A stretch of DNA of 64,000 bases from Erpobdella octoculata (GCA_963978895.1 OZ022246.1:5013932-5077931), one strand, 5' to 3'; shown: positions 36,779 through 47,692, counted from the first letter of the stretch. Numbers and translations: made by a program. Notes: generated from the letters alone by a model not told the origin.

Positions 36779-39541
36779 TCAATAGTGTACCGGCAGCCAG
36801 TGAAGTTTGAAAAGACGGAATGAAGACGATGACAGAGATGACGACGACGATGGCAGAGATGACGACGACGACAGAAATGACGACGAATCCAAAGGGTAGA
36901 CTCCAAGGACCACTTTAGCAGCCCTATTCATCATTCTCTGGAGACGTTTTTGGTGGTTCAGAGGAATGCCAAAAAGAAGGGAGTTACAATAATCGAGCCT
37001 TGACAAGATCAGACAACAAGCCAAGGAGTTGGCGTTTTCCCTCGATAAAAACTTTCTGACGTGAGCGATTGCTCTGATCTGATGATGGCATGAACGAATG
37101 ACTGATGAAACGTGATTTGCAAAAGTGAGACGATTGTCAATCAACACGCCAAGGCTTTTTAGAGTGGGGGAGAAAGGAATTGAGTGTTCTCCAACGGAAA
37201 GAGATTTTAAGTTGGAGAGAGCCTTAATCGAGTAACTGGATCCTAACAGAACAACCTCAGTTTTGGATGTATTGAACTGAAGGTTGTTGTGCAGAAACCA
37301 GTGTTCAATGGATCTGATGCAGTCGGTTAGTCTCTTAATTTCCAAGTCGGAGTCCCGGTGAGCGACTGGAAAAGCTGCGTGTCGTCAGCATATTGGTGAT
37401 ACGGTACATTCTGTTCACTGATAATGCTACATACAGGAGATATGTAGGTGGTGAAGAGAAGAGGCCCCAGGACAGAGCCCTGAGGAACACCGCTGGTGAT
37501 CAGAACAGAAGATGAGCTGCAACCACCCAGTTTGACAAACTGCGACCGACCCGACAAGTAGGAAGCAAACCACAACAAGACGCTGCCACTGATGCCGAAT
37601 TCGTTGTGGAGGCGGTCAAGAAGGGTGGAGTGACTAATTGTGTCGAAGGCAGCCGAGAGATCAAGGCCAGCGAGGAGAGTGGCCTTCTTGGAATCGCAAG
37701 AATGAAAGACGTTATCAAGGATGTGGAGCAGAGCAGTTTCAGTGGAGTGACATGAGCGATAAGCCGACTGATAGAGAGAGTAGTTAGAGTTGGTTATGAT
37801 ATGAGGTTGAACTCTCTTTAGAACCGTCCTCTCGGTTATTTTGGAAATAGTTGTGAGGTTGGAGATAGGTCTAAAATTGGAGAGAATACTGTTATCTAGG
37901 GAAGGTTTTTTCAGAAGAGGTAGTAATTGGGCTCTTTTGTGCACAGACGGAAAGCATCCTTCACGGAAAGAGAGATTACATAGGTTAGAGATTGCTGTCG
38001 ACAGGGTGTCGGAACAATGTATAAAAACTTGGTTAGGAAAAGGATCTAGGGGAGAAGGTTTTGAGTTAGCGATGAGTTTGCTTATTTCGGAAGGAGTCAC
38101 TTCCTCAAAACTGGTTAAGAGAGGAGAATCATTTGATCTCCAGTAATGCTCAAAGTTACTGTTGTCAGAAGAGATGCGCTGACGAATGCTGTCATTGAGC
38201 GATTCGATCTTCTGAGTAAAAAAAGTACTAAAAGAATCTGCCAATTTTTCACTATCACCGTCGAAAACTGTCTGCTTTTGCCGTCTATGAAGAAGGTTGT
38301 TGAGAGAGCGCCACAGGCTGCGAGGATTTTCAGAGCTTGATAGTGTTGCTCTGATAGATTCGGCCCGAGAAGCTAGGATGGCATGTTTTGCAAGAATCTT
38401 GGCTTCGTCATATTCCTTTTTATTCTCTGAGGAAAGAGAAGAAAAGTACTTTCGCTCGCATTTCCGTCGATGTTTCTTGGCAAGGAGAGATGAGTCAGAG
38501 AGAGTGTTGATGCGGGAGGTGACGCATTTTCTGATTGTTTTTATTTTGAGGGGTGCATGTAAATTAAGAATGTTGGTGATTGTTTCATCTATTAAATTGG
38601 CATATTGATCAGTGGATAGGCCGTCCGTGATGAGGAAGTTAGATGTTAGTAGGTCGTTGTTGAAGTTGCACCAGTTTATTGATTTTAGATTACGATAAGA
38701 AATAGAGGTACAGACTGGTGCAGGCTTTGACAGAAGAAACAAGGTAATGATCGGAAATGAAATGAGATGGATGAATGACAATATTGGAAATGATGTTTGG
38801 GTGCGAGTTGGGGGTTATCAAAACATCAAGAATGTTTCCTTTCACGTGAGTAGGCTTGTTGATAAGTTGTGTCATGTCGAATTCGCTCAGAAGACCGGCG
38901 ATGTCGTTGTTGATGGATGATGATGTGGCCGGGGTGTTGAAATCGCCACACATAATTAATTTTTTAGCGGAATGAGATTCGAGAAGTAGTGTGAGCTCGT
39001 CGGCAAAACCACTTAGAGTCCCAGGAGGGTGATAGACAATGATATTGATGAAAGGATGTGTTACATTGGTGACCTGAATGACAATGTGTTCAAAGGTAGT
39101 GGTGGTGAGAGATGGTAAAGGCTTACAATGAATGTGATTGTGGTGAATGAGAGCGAGACCACCGCTACTGGAGGTGGTTGATGATGTACGATGTTGGTGA
39201 ATAACTGAAAACCCAGGTGGTGCAATGTCATGTTAGATAGCATCGGGATCGTCCGGTTTAATCCAAGTCTCGGTGAGACACAACAAACTCAAGTCGAAAT
39301 CGCCCATAACGTCGTGAATGAGAGCAGCTTTGTTGACTGCGGATCGAGCGTTGAGGAGACCCATATTAAGTTTGTTGTGCGGTTTGAGCTTATACAGCAC
39401 TGCACTTTTGTGATGCGCTCTTGGCTTCCAAATTCTATTTTTAAAGAGGTTGTCTCTCACAGATCGCTTTAATCTGATGGCGGGAGACTGAGCAAGTTTT
39501 AACAAATCGGCTGAGGTGTAAACAATCCGTTCGGTAGACAT
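36779..39541 (-). pseudogene. L2-type LINE ORF2 (APE endonuclease plus RT), frameshifted
   Basis: Order on the minus strand: LNMGLLNARSAVNKAALIHD and LCLTETWIKPDD (39233-39541; stop follows), MCGDFNTP and SDHYLVS (38690-38953, APE), then RT at 37327-38781 (FRPISNLTTISKI, LDLSAAFDTISHS, TSGVPQGSVLGPLLF, HQYADDTQLF) and the C-terminal RT part at 36779-37345 (TSKTEVVLLG, LGVLIDNRLTFANHVSS). Breaks near 39233, 38770 and 37335 make it non-functional. The downstream C-terminal frame 36482-36775 belongs to the same protein (SSTAPELARTKANNNIGARSF). Confidence 0.88.
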
Positions 39542-39739
39542 CGGTGACGGTGAGCGATAACCGAAGGCTTGACCGATTGATTAAAACTGTAGTTTAGGTT
39601 TAAAAAAAACTATCGTAAATAAAACAATCCAGTGAGATAAAACGAAATATAGTTAAAAACGGACAAAAATTCGATTAATAGAATGAAACGAGTGCAATTT
39701 AAATTATCCGAGAAAACACGCTATGTTGACATGAGGATC

Positions 39740-39865
39740 GGACATTTCCCCCCCGGACATTTCCCCCCTCCCCGGACATTTCCCCCCCCCCCCCGGACAC
39801 TCCCCCCCCCCGGACATTTCCCCCCCGGACGTTTCCCCCCCGGGGTAGGACAATTCCCCCCCCCC
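39740..39865. repeat. left terminal C-rich modules of the TTAGGG transposon
   Basis: Five to six modules of GGACATTTCCCCCC type with variable C runs, plus two with GGTAGGACA. The right end (40567-40662) is the inverted counterpart. G-rich on the minus strand, so likely to form quadruplexes. Confidence 0.85.
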
Positions 39866-39976
39866 CCGGGTAGGACATTTCATATGAGTAATTGTATGTA
39901 TAATCAATTTTATTAAGCCGAATCATTCGATTAAGTCCCCCTTTCTAAGACATTTCAAAGACATTCGATATTTTCA

Positions 39977-40312
39977 GCCGTTCTTTGCATAGAAATGTAG
40001 GGTTAGGGTTAGGGTTAGGGTTAGGACGAAGCAATGGCGTCAACCTCAGCCGTTCTTTGCATAGAAATGTAGGGTTATGGTTAGGGTTAGGGTTTGATAT
40101 TTTCAGCCGTTCTTTGCATAGAAATGTAGGGTTAGGGTTAGGGTTAGGACGAAGCAATGGCGTCAACCTCAGCCGTTCTTTGCATAGAAATGTAGGGTTA
40201 GGGTTAGGGTTAGGGTTAGGGTTAGGACGAAGCAATGGCGTCAACCTCAGCCGTTCTTTGCATAGAAATGTAGGGTTAGGGTTAGGGTTAGGACGAAGCA
40301 ATGGCGTCAACC
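39977..40312 (+). repeat. five ~65-75-bp units with internal (TTAGGG)n
   Basis: Each unit starts CAGCCGTTCTTTGCATAGAA, then ATG and three to six TTAGGG repeats; four of the five continue ACGAAGCAATGGCGTCAACC. Unit 2 lacks that end and reads TTTGATATTTT. The last unit leads into the ATG of the 60-codon ORF. Confidence 0.93.
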
Positions 40313-40483
40313 TCAATCCTAAGGGAGGCTGGAGGAGAACCACCAGCCAAGAGAGTGAAGCGATCGACGAAGGCGCTTCAATCGGCTCTTTTTTCGCTAA
40401 CGGATGCACGCCGAAAAAACATAAAAACATTGGAAGATGTCCTAGAGGGTCTAGGACACATTATTCGTTTTAACAATATTTAA
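40301..40483 (+). CDS. short basic ORF inside the TTAGGG transposon
   Basis: 60 codons beginning MASTSILREAGGEPPAKRVK, basic near the start (AKRVKRS, possible nuclear signal) and helical later (SLTDARRKNIKTLEDVLEGL). Its ATG and first codons are the end of each repeated TTAGGG unit. Perhaps a remnant of the autonomous partner's first exon. Function unknown. Confidence 0.35.
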   Translation: MASTSILREAGGEPPAKRVKRSTKALQSALFSLTDARRKNIKTLEDVLEGLGHIIRFNNI

Positions 40484-41279
40484 CTCTGGCAAACCAATAA
40501 CCAATAAATGTTTAATAATTTTAAAAGGTGTTTGTGTTTCTTAGAAAAACTACTACATAACCACAGGGGGGGGAAATGTCCTACCTTGGGGGGGGGGGGA
40601 AATGTCTGGGGGGGGGGGAAATGTCCGGGGGGGGGGAAACGTCCGGGGGGGGGAAATGTCCTACATTCGTTGACATAGACATGAACACAAAACCAAGGAT
40701 CCTTCATTGACCTAGAGGAAACACTCAAGTTCTACGCCTGCAACATTGATCACATATCTGCTGTTAGTGGTGAATACTTCCATTGGAAAACTAAATGGTC
40801 GAATGGTCGATTTGCAGAGCGGCCACATACCGCAGTTGATGTTCTGCAACATTTTCAAGATTCCATCTACCCGCAGATAAATACGCTGCTGAAACTCTTC
40901 ACCACGTTGCCTCTTTCTTCCGCGACAGTCGAGAGATCCTTCTTAACTATGCGCAGACTCAAATCTTATCTACGCACCACAGTGACCATCAATCGCAACC
41001 TTAACATTAATAAAGAAACCAACATCAAATTTTTTTCTTAGGAAAAACGTCGGCTGAATTTCATATTGTAATTTACTGTTCCAAATTAAATGTTTTATGG
41101 TTTGTTATTACTAATTATTGCTGTTAAATTTGATAAATATAATTTCAACTCCTCGATGTTTGCTGAGAGCAAAGTAATTGTCTGGACAACATAAAACTAT
41201 GGATAGATTTTGATCTAGTTTGAAGTTCCGCACTGAATTAGCCGAGACATTCCAGCATATCTTTCTGATGTTCAGCTGT

Positions 41280-41700
41280 CATCGTTTTCCCGGTATGCGG
41301 ACTTTTCATCAAAGGACGATTCATCAAGGGACTATTCACCAAAGACTATTTATCAAGGGACTATTCATCAATAGACCAGGGTCGTATTTAGGGGGGTTTT
41401 ACGGGTTCAAACCTCCCCCAAATCATGAAAAATATAAATTCGGTTTAAAATAAGAACAAATGTGCTAGGATAATATAAAATACCCTTGAAAAATTGCAAT
41501 GTTAATGTGATTTTAAAAAATAATTTTTTGTCTATGGTCTCTTTGTTACATTCCCTGATAGAGGAAAAATTTGAAAAAAATTTGAACCCCCCCCGAAAAC
41601 AATTTCTAAATACGGACCTGCAAGAGACTATTCATCAAGAGGATGGTTCATCATAAGGACTGTTCATCTAATGTTTATTCATCAAGAGCATTTAGAATAT
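41280..41700. repeat. TTCATCAAGGGAC short tandem, split by a MITE
   Basis: Degenerate 15-17-bp units (GACTATTCATCAAGG type) at 41300-41376 and 41621-41690, separated by the hAT MITE at 41377-41620. The same arrangement is at 57890-58280. Confidence 0.7.
41377..41620. mobile_element. hAT-type MITE, 244 bp
   Basis: Left end CAGGGTCGTATTTAGG, right end CTAAATACGGACCTG, with C/G-rich subterminal runs. Flanked by CAATAGAC and CAAGAGAC, an 8-bp duplication with one change. The copy at about 57972-58209 has lost part of its right end. Confidence 0.8.
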
Positions 41701-41930
41701 ATTGGGCGTATTTAGTATTTGTATTTCAAATACTTAGAAAGACAAGTAGTTTGTATTATTACTGGAAATACATTTTCAATAAGTATTTTGTATCTTTAAG
41801 ATTGCACCAAAATACTTTTTAAAATTCGACCTAACCAAGTGTTGATCAATGGTTCACGTAATAATATCCCGAAGCAAAAGAAGAGTCTTCCCGGCAAGAG
41901 TTTTTAGAATCAGCACAAGTTTAAAGAGAT

Positions 41931-42233
41931 ATGGAGGTTCTTTATTCTACAACAACTCCAGCTTGCCAATATGATGATTTTTTTTTCATTCACCCAAGAA
42001 ACGGTGACACAGAGCGAAGAGAGTGTCTGCAGTACTTTGAAAGTTCTGACAGAACATTGAGTGCTCTCAAGTCTTATCCAGTCCTCGAGATGTTCATGAA
42101 ATGTAACACCCCAATCCCATCATCAGCTCCAGTGGAACGTCTTTTCAGTACTGCAGGCCTAGTTTTTCCTAAACGACGAAACGACCTCTCAGATGCAACT
42201 TTCGAAAAGCTGCTCCTCAAGAAAAACCAATGA
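41931..42233 (+). pseudogene. hAT transposase fragment 2 (C-terminal dimerisation domain)
   Basis: 100 codons, ZBED/hAT type. ALKSYPVLEMFMKCNTPIPS followed by PVERLFSTAG and RRNDLSDATFEKLLL is the hAT C-terminal dimerisation signature. The N-terminal DNA-binding and catalytic parts are missing. Repeats at 58523-58825. Confidence 0.85.
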
Positions 42234-42312
42234 CACTATCTCTCAGAAATGGCTATTTTTTATGATATGATATTACAATTAAATAAAAATATGAAAAACA
42301 TTTATCTATAAA

Positions 42313-42532
42313 TACAGAGTGGGCCAAAAAAGTGAAACAAATCCGGTTTTATGATCGATTTTTCGACAACTTCTACAAGTCAAATTGACTTGAAAATTAC
42401 CAAACACATGTATTTCCGCCAACAATGCAATATTGTAATACTTTATTTGCTAATATTTGCTTTATTTGTCTAAATTTGTGATAATTAGATTTGATTTGTT
42501 GAAACTGTCTCACTTTTTTGGCCCACCCTGTA
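42313..42532. mobile_element. mariner/Tc1-like MITE, about 220 bp
   Basis: Left end TACAGAGTGGGCCAAAAAAG and the inverted right end CTTTTTTGGCCCACCCTGTA, with TA at both borders. Second copy at 58905-59125; a right-half copy at about 42819-42925 belongs to the local tandem duplication. Confidence 0.85.
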
Positions 42533-43211
42533 TATATGAAAATGACAGTCTGACTGTATATATACGTGTTCTTTATACATTGCTACACCATTCATCCATT
42601 CGTATGAAAGTTTTACAAAACCTTGAGAGTCAATGGGAGAAAATTATAGTGAAAAAAAAATTGAAATCGGTCACAAAATGAGCGGAGCGGGAGAGCGAGC
42701 GGAAACGGGAACTGGAGAAATTATTAATTATCAGATTTTCTTTTCATGCTTGCAAATATCAAATATACACTAAAAATATTCTTTTCATTTAGATAGAGAC
42801 CGAGAGACATATTGAAGAGCAATATTGTAATACTTTATTTGCTAATATTTGCTTTATTTGTCTAAATTTGTGATAATTAGATTTGATTTGTTGAAACTGT
42901 CTCACTTTTTTGGCCCACCCTGTATATATGAAAATGACAGTCTGACTGTATATATACATGTTCTTTATACATTGCTACACCATTCATCCATTCGTATGAA
43001 AGTTTAACAAAACCTTGAGAGTCAATGGGAGAAAATTATAGTGAACAAAAAATTGAAATCGGTCACAAAATGAGCGGAGCGGGAGAGCGAGCGGAAACGA
43101 GAACTGGAGAAATTATTAATTATCAGATTTTCTTTTCATGCTTGCAAATATCAAATATACACTAAAAATATTCTTTTCATTTAGATAGAGACCGAGAGAC
43201 ATATTGAAGAG
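42427..43211. repeat. 392-bp tandem duplication
   Basis: 42427-42818 repeats as 42819-43210 with few changes; both contain the right half of the MITE. Only one copy is present in the paralog near 59000-59410, so this happened after the segments separated. Confidence 0.85.
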
Positions 43212-43240
43212 AAATGTAAGTTTTCCGTTGACATGGGCTA

Positions 43241-43316
43241 CTAGGCAGTGAGTGGGAGTCGAACCGTGAAGCTCTCACATTCAAGGCTAACGCTCTACCA
43301 ACTCAGCTAACCTAGC
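43241..43316 (-). repeat. tRNA-derived sequence (SINE head or tRNA pseudogene)
   Basis: Minus strand reads GCTAGGTTAGCTGAGTTGGT then AGAGCG, with A box, and GGTTCGACTCCC (B box). The acceptor stem mostly pairs (CTAGG/CCTAG) and the loop would give anticodon TGA. The T stem does not pair and there is no long variable arm expected of tRNA-Ser, so it is not a working tRNA. Also at 59441-59516. Confidence 0.7.
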
Positions 43317-43444
43317 AGAGAGACTGAGAGACCGAGATAGTAAAAACAAGCCGGATTAAAAAGATTTTTTATTCAAGTGAAATAATGCAAAAAGTTAAGT
43401 AAAAAACACTAGTCAATATGCAAACCTTTTTTTGAAAAATATGA

Positions 43445-43981
43445 TCAATCGTCTTCAGAGTTTTCCTCGTCTTCATAGTCTTCCTCGTATTTTTCTTCTT
43501 CCTCTTCTTTTTCCCTGTATATTTTTTCTACCAGGTCGATGGTTTCATAAATAGCTTTGTTATGCTTATCATATGTCGAATAGTCGATTGTACCGTTGTT
43601 CAACAGAGCTAAAAAAAAACCAGAACTAGTATTTAACTGTGTAAGTAACTTTCTGATGTTGTCCAAGTTGTCCACACCTTCCGAGCAATGTTTGTGATCA
43701 TTTAAAATATTTTGTTTGTCGTCTTTGCTACATTCTCGTGACGAAGTAATTGCAATTGTGAATGGAGATCGACACATAGGACATAGTCTTGACCCGGATA
43801 TATTTATCAATTTTACGACACAGGAAACGCAATAGAAATGGTCGCAGCCATCGAGAAAAACAATCACATTTTGTTGTTCATAACAAATAGCACATTCTTC
43901 CTTGATTTCAACGCATGTGTCTGTGCAGTAAAAAGACAAAGGACACCATGAAGATAAACAGCGATGATGTGTAAAAGTCAT
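43445..43981 (-). CDS. small RING-finger protein, copy 1 (intact ORF)
   Basis: 178 codons. C3HC4 RING at residues 30-70 (C30, C33, C46, H48, C51, C54, C67, C70), which is the zinc-binding core of many E3 ubiquitin ligases. Two more Cys pairs precede it. Then a helical segment with SRECSKDDKQNILNDHKHCS and an acidic Glu/Asp tail. Upstream of the ATG the same frame codes a hydrophobic stretch in the paralog near 60180-60235, possibly a signal or an upstream exon. Three paralogs lie in this window. E3 activity is inferred from the RING only. Confidence 0.65.
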   Translation of the reverse strand: MTFTHHRCLSSWCPLSFYCTDTCVEIKEECAICYEQQNVIVFLDGCDHFYCVSCVVKLINISGSRLCPMCRSPFTIAITSSRECSKDDKQNILNDHKHCSEGVDNLDNIRKLLTQLNTSSGFFLALLNNGTIDYSTYDKHNKAIYETIDLVEKIYREKEEEEEKYEEDYEDEENSEDD

Positions 43982-44271
43982 ATTTGTATCAGCAGTATAC
44001 TTGGAAAATCTGTGTAAAACTAGAGGATAAAATAATGCCTTAGTATTGAAATAAAATAGTTATTAATGCTTTTGAAAATAAAGCAATGTCTTTGGATTCT
44101 GAGTAAATTATAATACTTTTCCTTGCTGTAAAATAAATCTTTTATATTATAATCTTGAGTTTAAACAAAAATGTTTTGTTGTGTCCGAGCTTTCAAACAA
44201 ACTGGCGTTTCAAAGACTGAATATGATAAAAGAAAAAATTCAAAATGCTATAAGCTTATAAAATAGGAAAA

Positions 44272-44880
<609 letters not shown>

Positions 44881-46380
44881 TATAAGACGAGCGTAATATT
44901 TGGCTACCTGAACAGAGCTCTTAACTACTCTTCAACTCAGGTAGACTTCGATAAAGAATTAACAAGAATAAAAACTCTTCTAATCAATAACGATTATTCA
45001 TATAGAATGGTCGATAATGCAATTCGGAAATTGATGGATACAAAAATTCTCAATTTTCGACAAAATGACGACTCGGCTAAGACATCAGTACCACTCTTTT
45101 ACAAAGCTCAAATGCATCAAGACTTTAAAAAAGATGAACAGGCAATAAAGAAAATAATCTACAACAACGTGCGTGTTGCAGACCCATCTTCACATGACTT
45201 GAAACTACATGTCTATTACAACAGTAGTAGAACTCATAACTTCGTGTTAAAAAATAATCCAAATAACAGTGGCAAACTTCATAAAACCAATGTTGTGTAT
45301 ATGTTCACGTGTCCTTACCAACACGACCATCCAGCGACATATATAGGACATACTCGCACAACTCTTTCTCGACGATTAACAATGCACACACAGGGCGGAA
45401 GCCTCTTTGCTCATCTTACTACAGTTCACCATCAAAAACCTAATAAAAAACTGCTTGGTGATAACACTGAAGTTATTGCCTCTGATACAGACCCTGACCG
45501 ATTAAAGATCAAAGAGGCTTTGTTGATCTTGAGACACCGCCCCACGATCAATGTTCAAGATGATCGTTTCAATCAAACTTTATTGTTACAATATGGACGC
45601 GGTCCGACTGATCATGTTGTGACAAATAACACCATGTTCAACTCTAACAAACAAACGATCTCTTCCGATAACATGGGTGGCAACTCGACGACAAGTTTAC
45701 CTGCTTCTGTAACGTGTCATCAGCGTACAAGTGATGTACAAGACAATACTCGTGATAGATCCGTAGACTCTCATACCTCGGATCTACCACTTACAAAAGT
45801 CAGTTGTTGTATCTCTCGTGGTGACAAACCCGTCACCCTCTCTACAACTGAAAACGAGTGTGATGTGGACGATCAAGTCTTCATGATGGCTCTGGACGGC
45901 ACAGAATTGTCCCTCGTTTCTTGCGTTTCTGTCGGCCGTGACAGCGGATCTCATTCGCTGAGCGCTGGCAATCAAAGGCGCCACACTTCAGTTCATTCTT
46001 TTGGATCGCGCGGTCGGCCTGATTCCGGAAGAAAAGTCGATCTTCATGAAATGGCCCGATGTGCTTCAGCTCGGGACGCTACACATGGAGATGGCCAAAC
46101 ACTGTTTGGCGATAACGTCGTTTTCCCCACCAGCTTCATCTCGTCTTCAGTCGATGGTGCTGCAGGCAACTTCGAAGAAAGTAATCTTCTATCGTTGTCT
46201 CATGGCATGCTCGGCGATGAAGACAATACTTTGACCTGCGGGCAACTTGACGCTTGCGTCTCAGTTGAACTTCATGACGTTCAGCCTGGATGCGAGGATG
46301 ATGCGGGGCTCAGTGGTTCGAATACTACTTTTGAGCATCTCACTTACAATGATAATATTAATAAGCGGCGACGGCGCTAA
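44881..46380 (+). pseudogene. Penelope-like element, 3' half: RT end plus GIY-YIG endonuclease
   Basis: About 500 codons in one frame after the (AT)n array. The first 85 match the linker after the PLE reverse transcriptase (DFDKELTRIKTLLINNDYS). Then a GIY-YIG endonuclease: VVYMFTCPYQH, TYIGHTRTTLSRRLTMH and RLKIKEALLILRHRPTINVQ, the hallmark of PLEs with EN. The RT core is missing (5' truncated at the AT array). About 260 further codons follow the endonuclease, Ser/Thr/Asp-rich and ending NKRRRR, much longer than a usual PLE tail. Followed 1.3 kb later by a hammerhead motif. Confidence 0.88.
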
Positions 46381-47692
46381 TTGCCGTCCGACCGTATACA
46401 ATAGCCTTGTCTCACTTTATATTACTGCCAATATTTTTGTGCCCGTGCTTGTCGTTCTTTGTGTTGTTCACAAGTCGTACAACGCCGCTCTATATGGTAA
46501 CGTTTTTCACCTATTGAGCGTTAAACGTGTTTTAACTTGTCTTTCCTGTGTTTTAATTACTTATTTAGTTCTAAATTATTGAAAAAAATATCATCGATTT
46601 TGTTGGGCTACTTTTCTTCGAACTCTATTTAATTTCAAAGTGAGTTTTGCTCTTTGTAACTCATTTAATGTGGTCGCTTTTTATTACCAATGCTTTTATT
46701 AACTCGTCGGCTCTGTTTCTCTGTCTGTTTCTCTGTCTGTTTCTCTGTCTGTTTCAAATCTTGCAATCAATTTTTGAGTCACTTCCTGATGTTAGATTTT
46801 TTTCAAATTTTGCATACATGCTCAAGATAGAAGACAATGCATTATTCAATTATTAGTTTTACAATAAGTCAATTAATTTAGTTAATTTTCTTGAGGATTT
46901 TATCGAGGGGTTTCTTGAGGGTTTTCTTGAGGGTTTTCTTGAGGGTTTTCTTGAGGGTTTTCTTGAGGGTTTTCTTGAGGGTTTTCTTGAGGGTTTTCTT
47001 GAGGGTTTTCTTGACCACAAAACGCTAACCGACTGGCAGACTATTTTACCAAGTTAACACGAACCACACTCACTGACCGCGATTCTCAAGCGTGTACGAA
47101 ATTTTCATGAAAATAGTTGAGATATTTAAATTCGATGCTTTTTGATGATATTTTTATTATTATTACCAATGCTTTTATTAACTCGTCGTCTCTGTTTCTC
47201 TGTCTGTCTGTTTGTTTCTCTGTCTGTTTCAAATCTTGCAATCAATTTTTGAGTCACTTCCTGATGATAGATTTTTTCAAATTTTGCATACATGCTTAAA
47301 ATAGAAGACAATGCAATATTCAATTATTAGTTTTACAATAAGTCAATTAATTTAGATAATTTTAATTAATTTCGATATTTCGATATAATTAAGATATTTC
47401 GACTTTAACATAAAATAAAAGAGTAATATAAAAAAAAAATTGATTGCAAAATTTGTGTTTTAATTACATATAAGAGCATTGGTTTTAAAAATTCGTTTTT
47501 AATTTACTTGTTTTCCTTCTGTTTTTTTAACTTAAATTTCAATGTGTTTCATCTATCAATAGCCGTATTAACTTTTTAACTGAAAACTGATTCAGTCTAG
47601 CTCTAATTCAATGTCTCCGTCTAAGCCTAAGTATTTCTGATTTTTAACTCTTCCCTTTCAACTTTTATAATATTTAATTTATTGTTTAACAT
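46381..47692. other. PLE 3' region with a ~200-bp direct repeat
   Basis: 46681-46891 and 47160-47362 are direct repeats (both start TTATTACCAATGCTTTTATT; both contain TCTGTCTGTTTC and end near AATTTAGWTAATTTT). A 12-bp minisatellite lies between. No coding frame I trust. Likely PLE 3' UTR enlarged by a local duplication. Confidence 0.6.
46887..47016. repeat. 12-bp minisatellite (TTTTCTTGAGGG)n
   Basis: About ten units, the first few degenerate. Confidence 0.93.

Larger units (their letters stand above)
39733..40668. mobile_element. 936-bp DNA transposon carrying TTAGGG arrays, 8-bp target duplication
   Basis: GTTGACAT lies on both sides (39725-39732 and 40669-40676). The ends are inverted and built from GGACATTTCCCCCC modules: several on the left (39740-39865) and several inverted on the right (40567-40662). 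Inside lie five units with TTAGGG runs and a short ORF. The 8-bp duplication suggests a hAT-type enzyme, but the ends do not start with the usual CAG. It sits in the leader of the L2 LINE. Confidence 0.8.
36417..40692 (-). mobile_element. L2-clade LINE, nearly full length, decayed
   Basis: Minus-strand non-LTR retrotransposon. Its 3' end (36417-36480) has CGCTTGATAAATTCCG followed by (ATT)n, the usual L2-type tail. Upstream on the minus strand come RT, APE endonuclease and about 150 bp of leader, interrupted by the element at 39733-40668. ACCAA at both borders may be its target duplication. Inserted into the hAT fragment at 36327-41041. Confidence 0.85.
36327..41041 (+). pseudogene. hAT transposase fragment 1, split by a 4.3-kb nested insertion
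   Basis: 36327-36416 and 40694-41041 together match the intact copy at 57224-57658, so a segment of about 4.3 kb was inserted between. The coding remnant ends in a hAT C-terminal dimerisation region (YPQINT, then TVERSF.TMRRLKS). The inserted block is an L2 LINE with a DNA transposon inside it; ACCAA borders both sides of the insert. Confidence 0.85.

Noticed and set aside
37841..38608. Plus-strand frames at 37841-38608
   Set aside because: Antisense shadows of the minus-strand L2 reverse transcriptase.
39683..39926. Pro/Phe-rich and Gly-rich frames (39.7-40.0 kb)
   Set aside because: Translations of the C-rich terminal modules of the TTAGGG transposon.
43241..43316. A functional tRNA-Ser(UGA) gene
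   Set aside because: T stem does not pair, no long variable arm, and it is repeated within a duplicated segment.
46247..46582. 111-codon frame with a hydrophobic stretch
   Set aside because: Overlaps the PLE tail in another frame; hydrophobicity comes from AT-rich codons.
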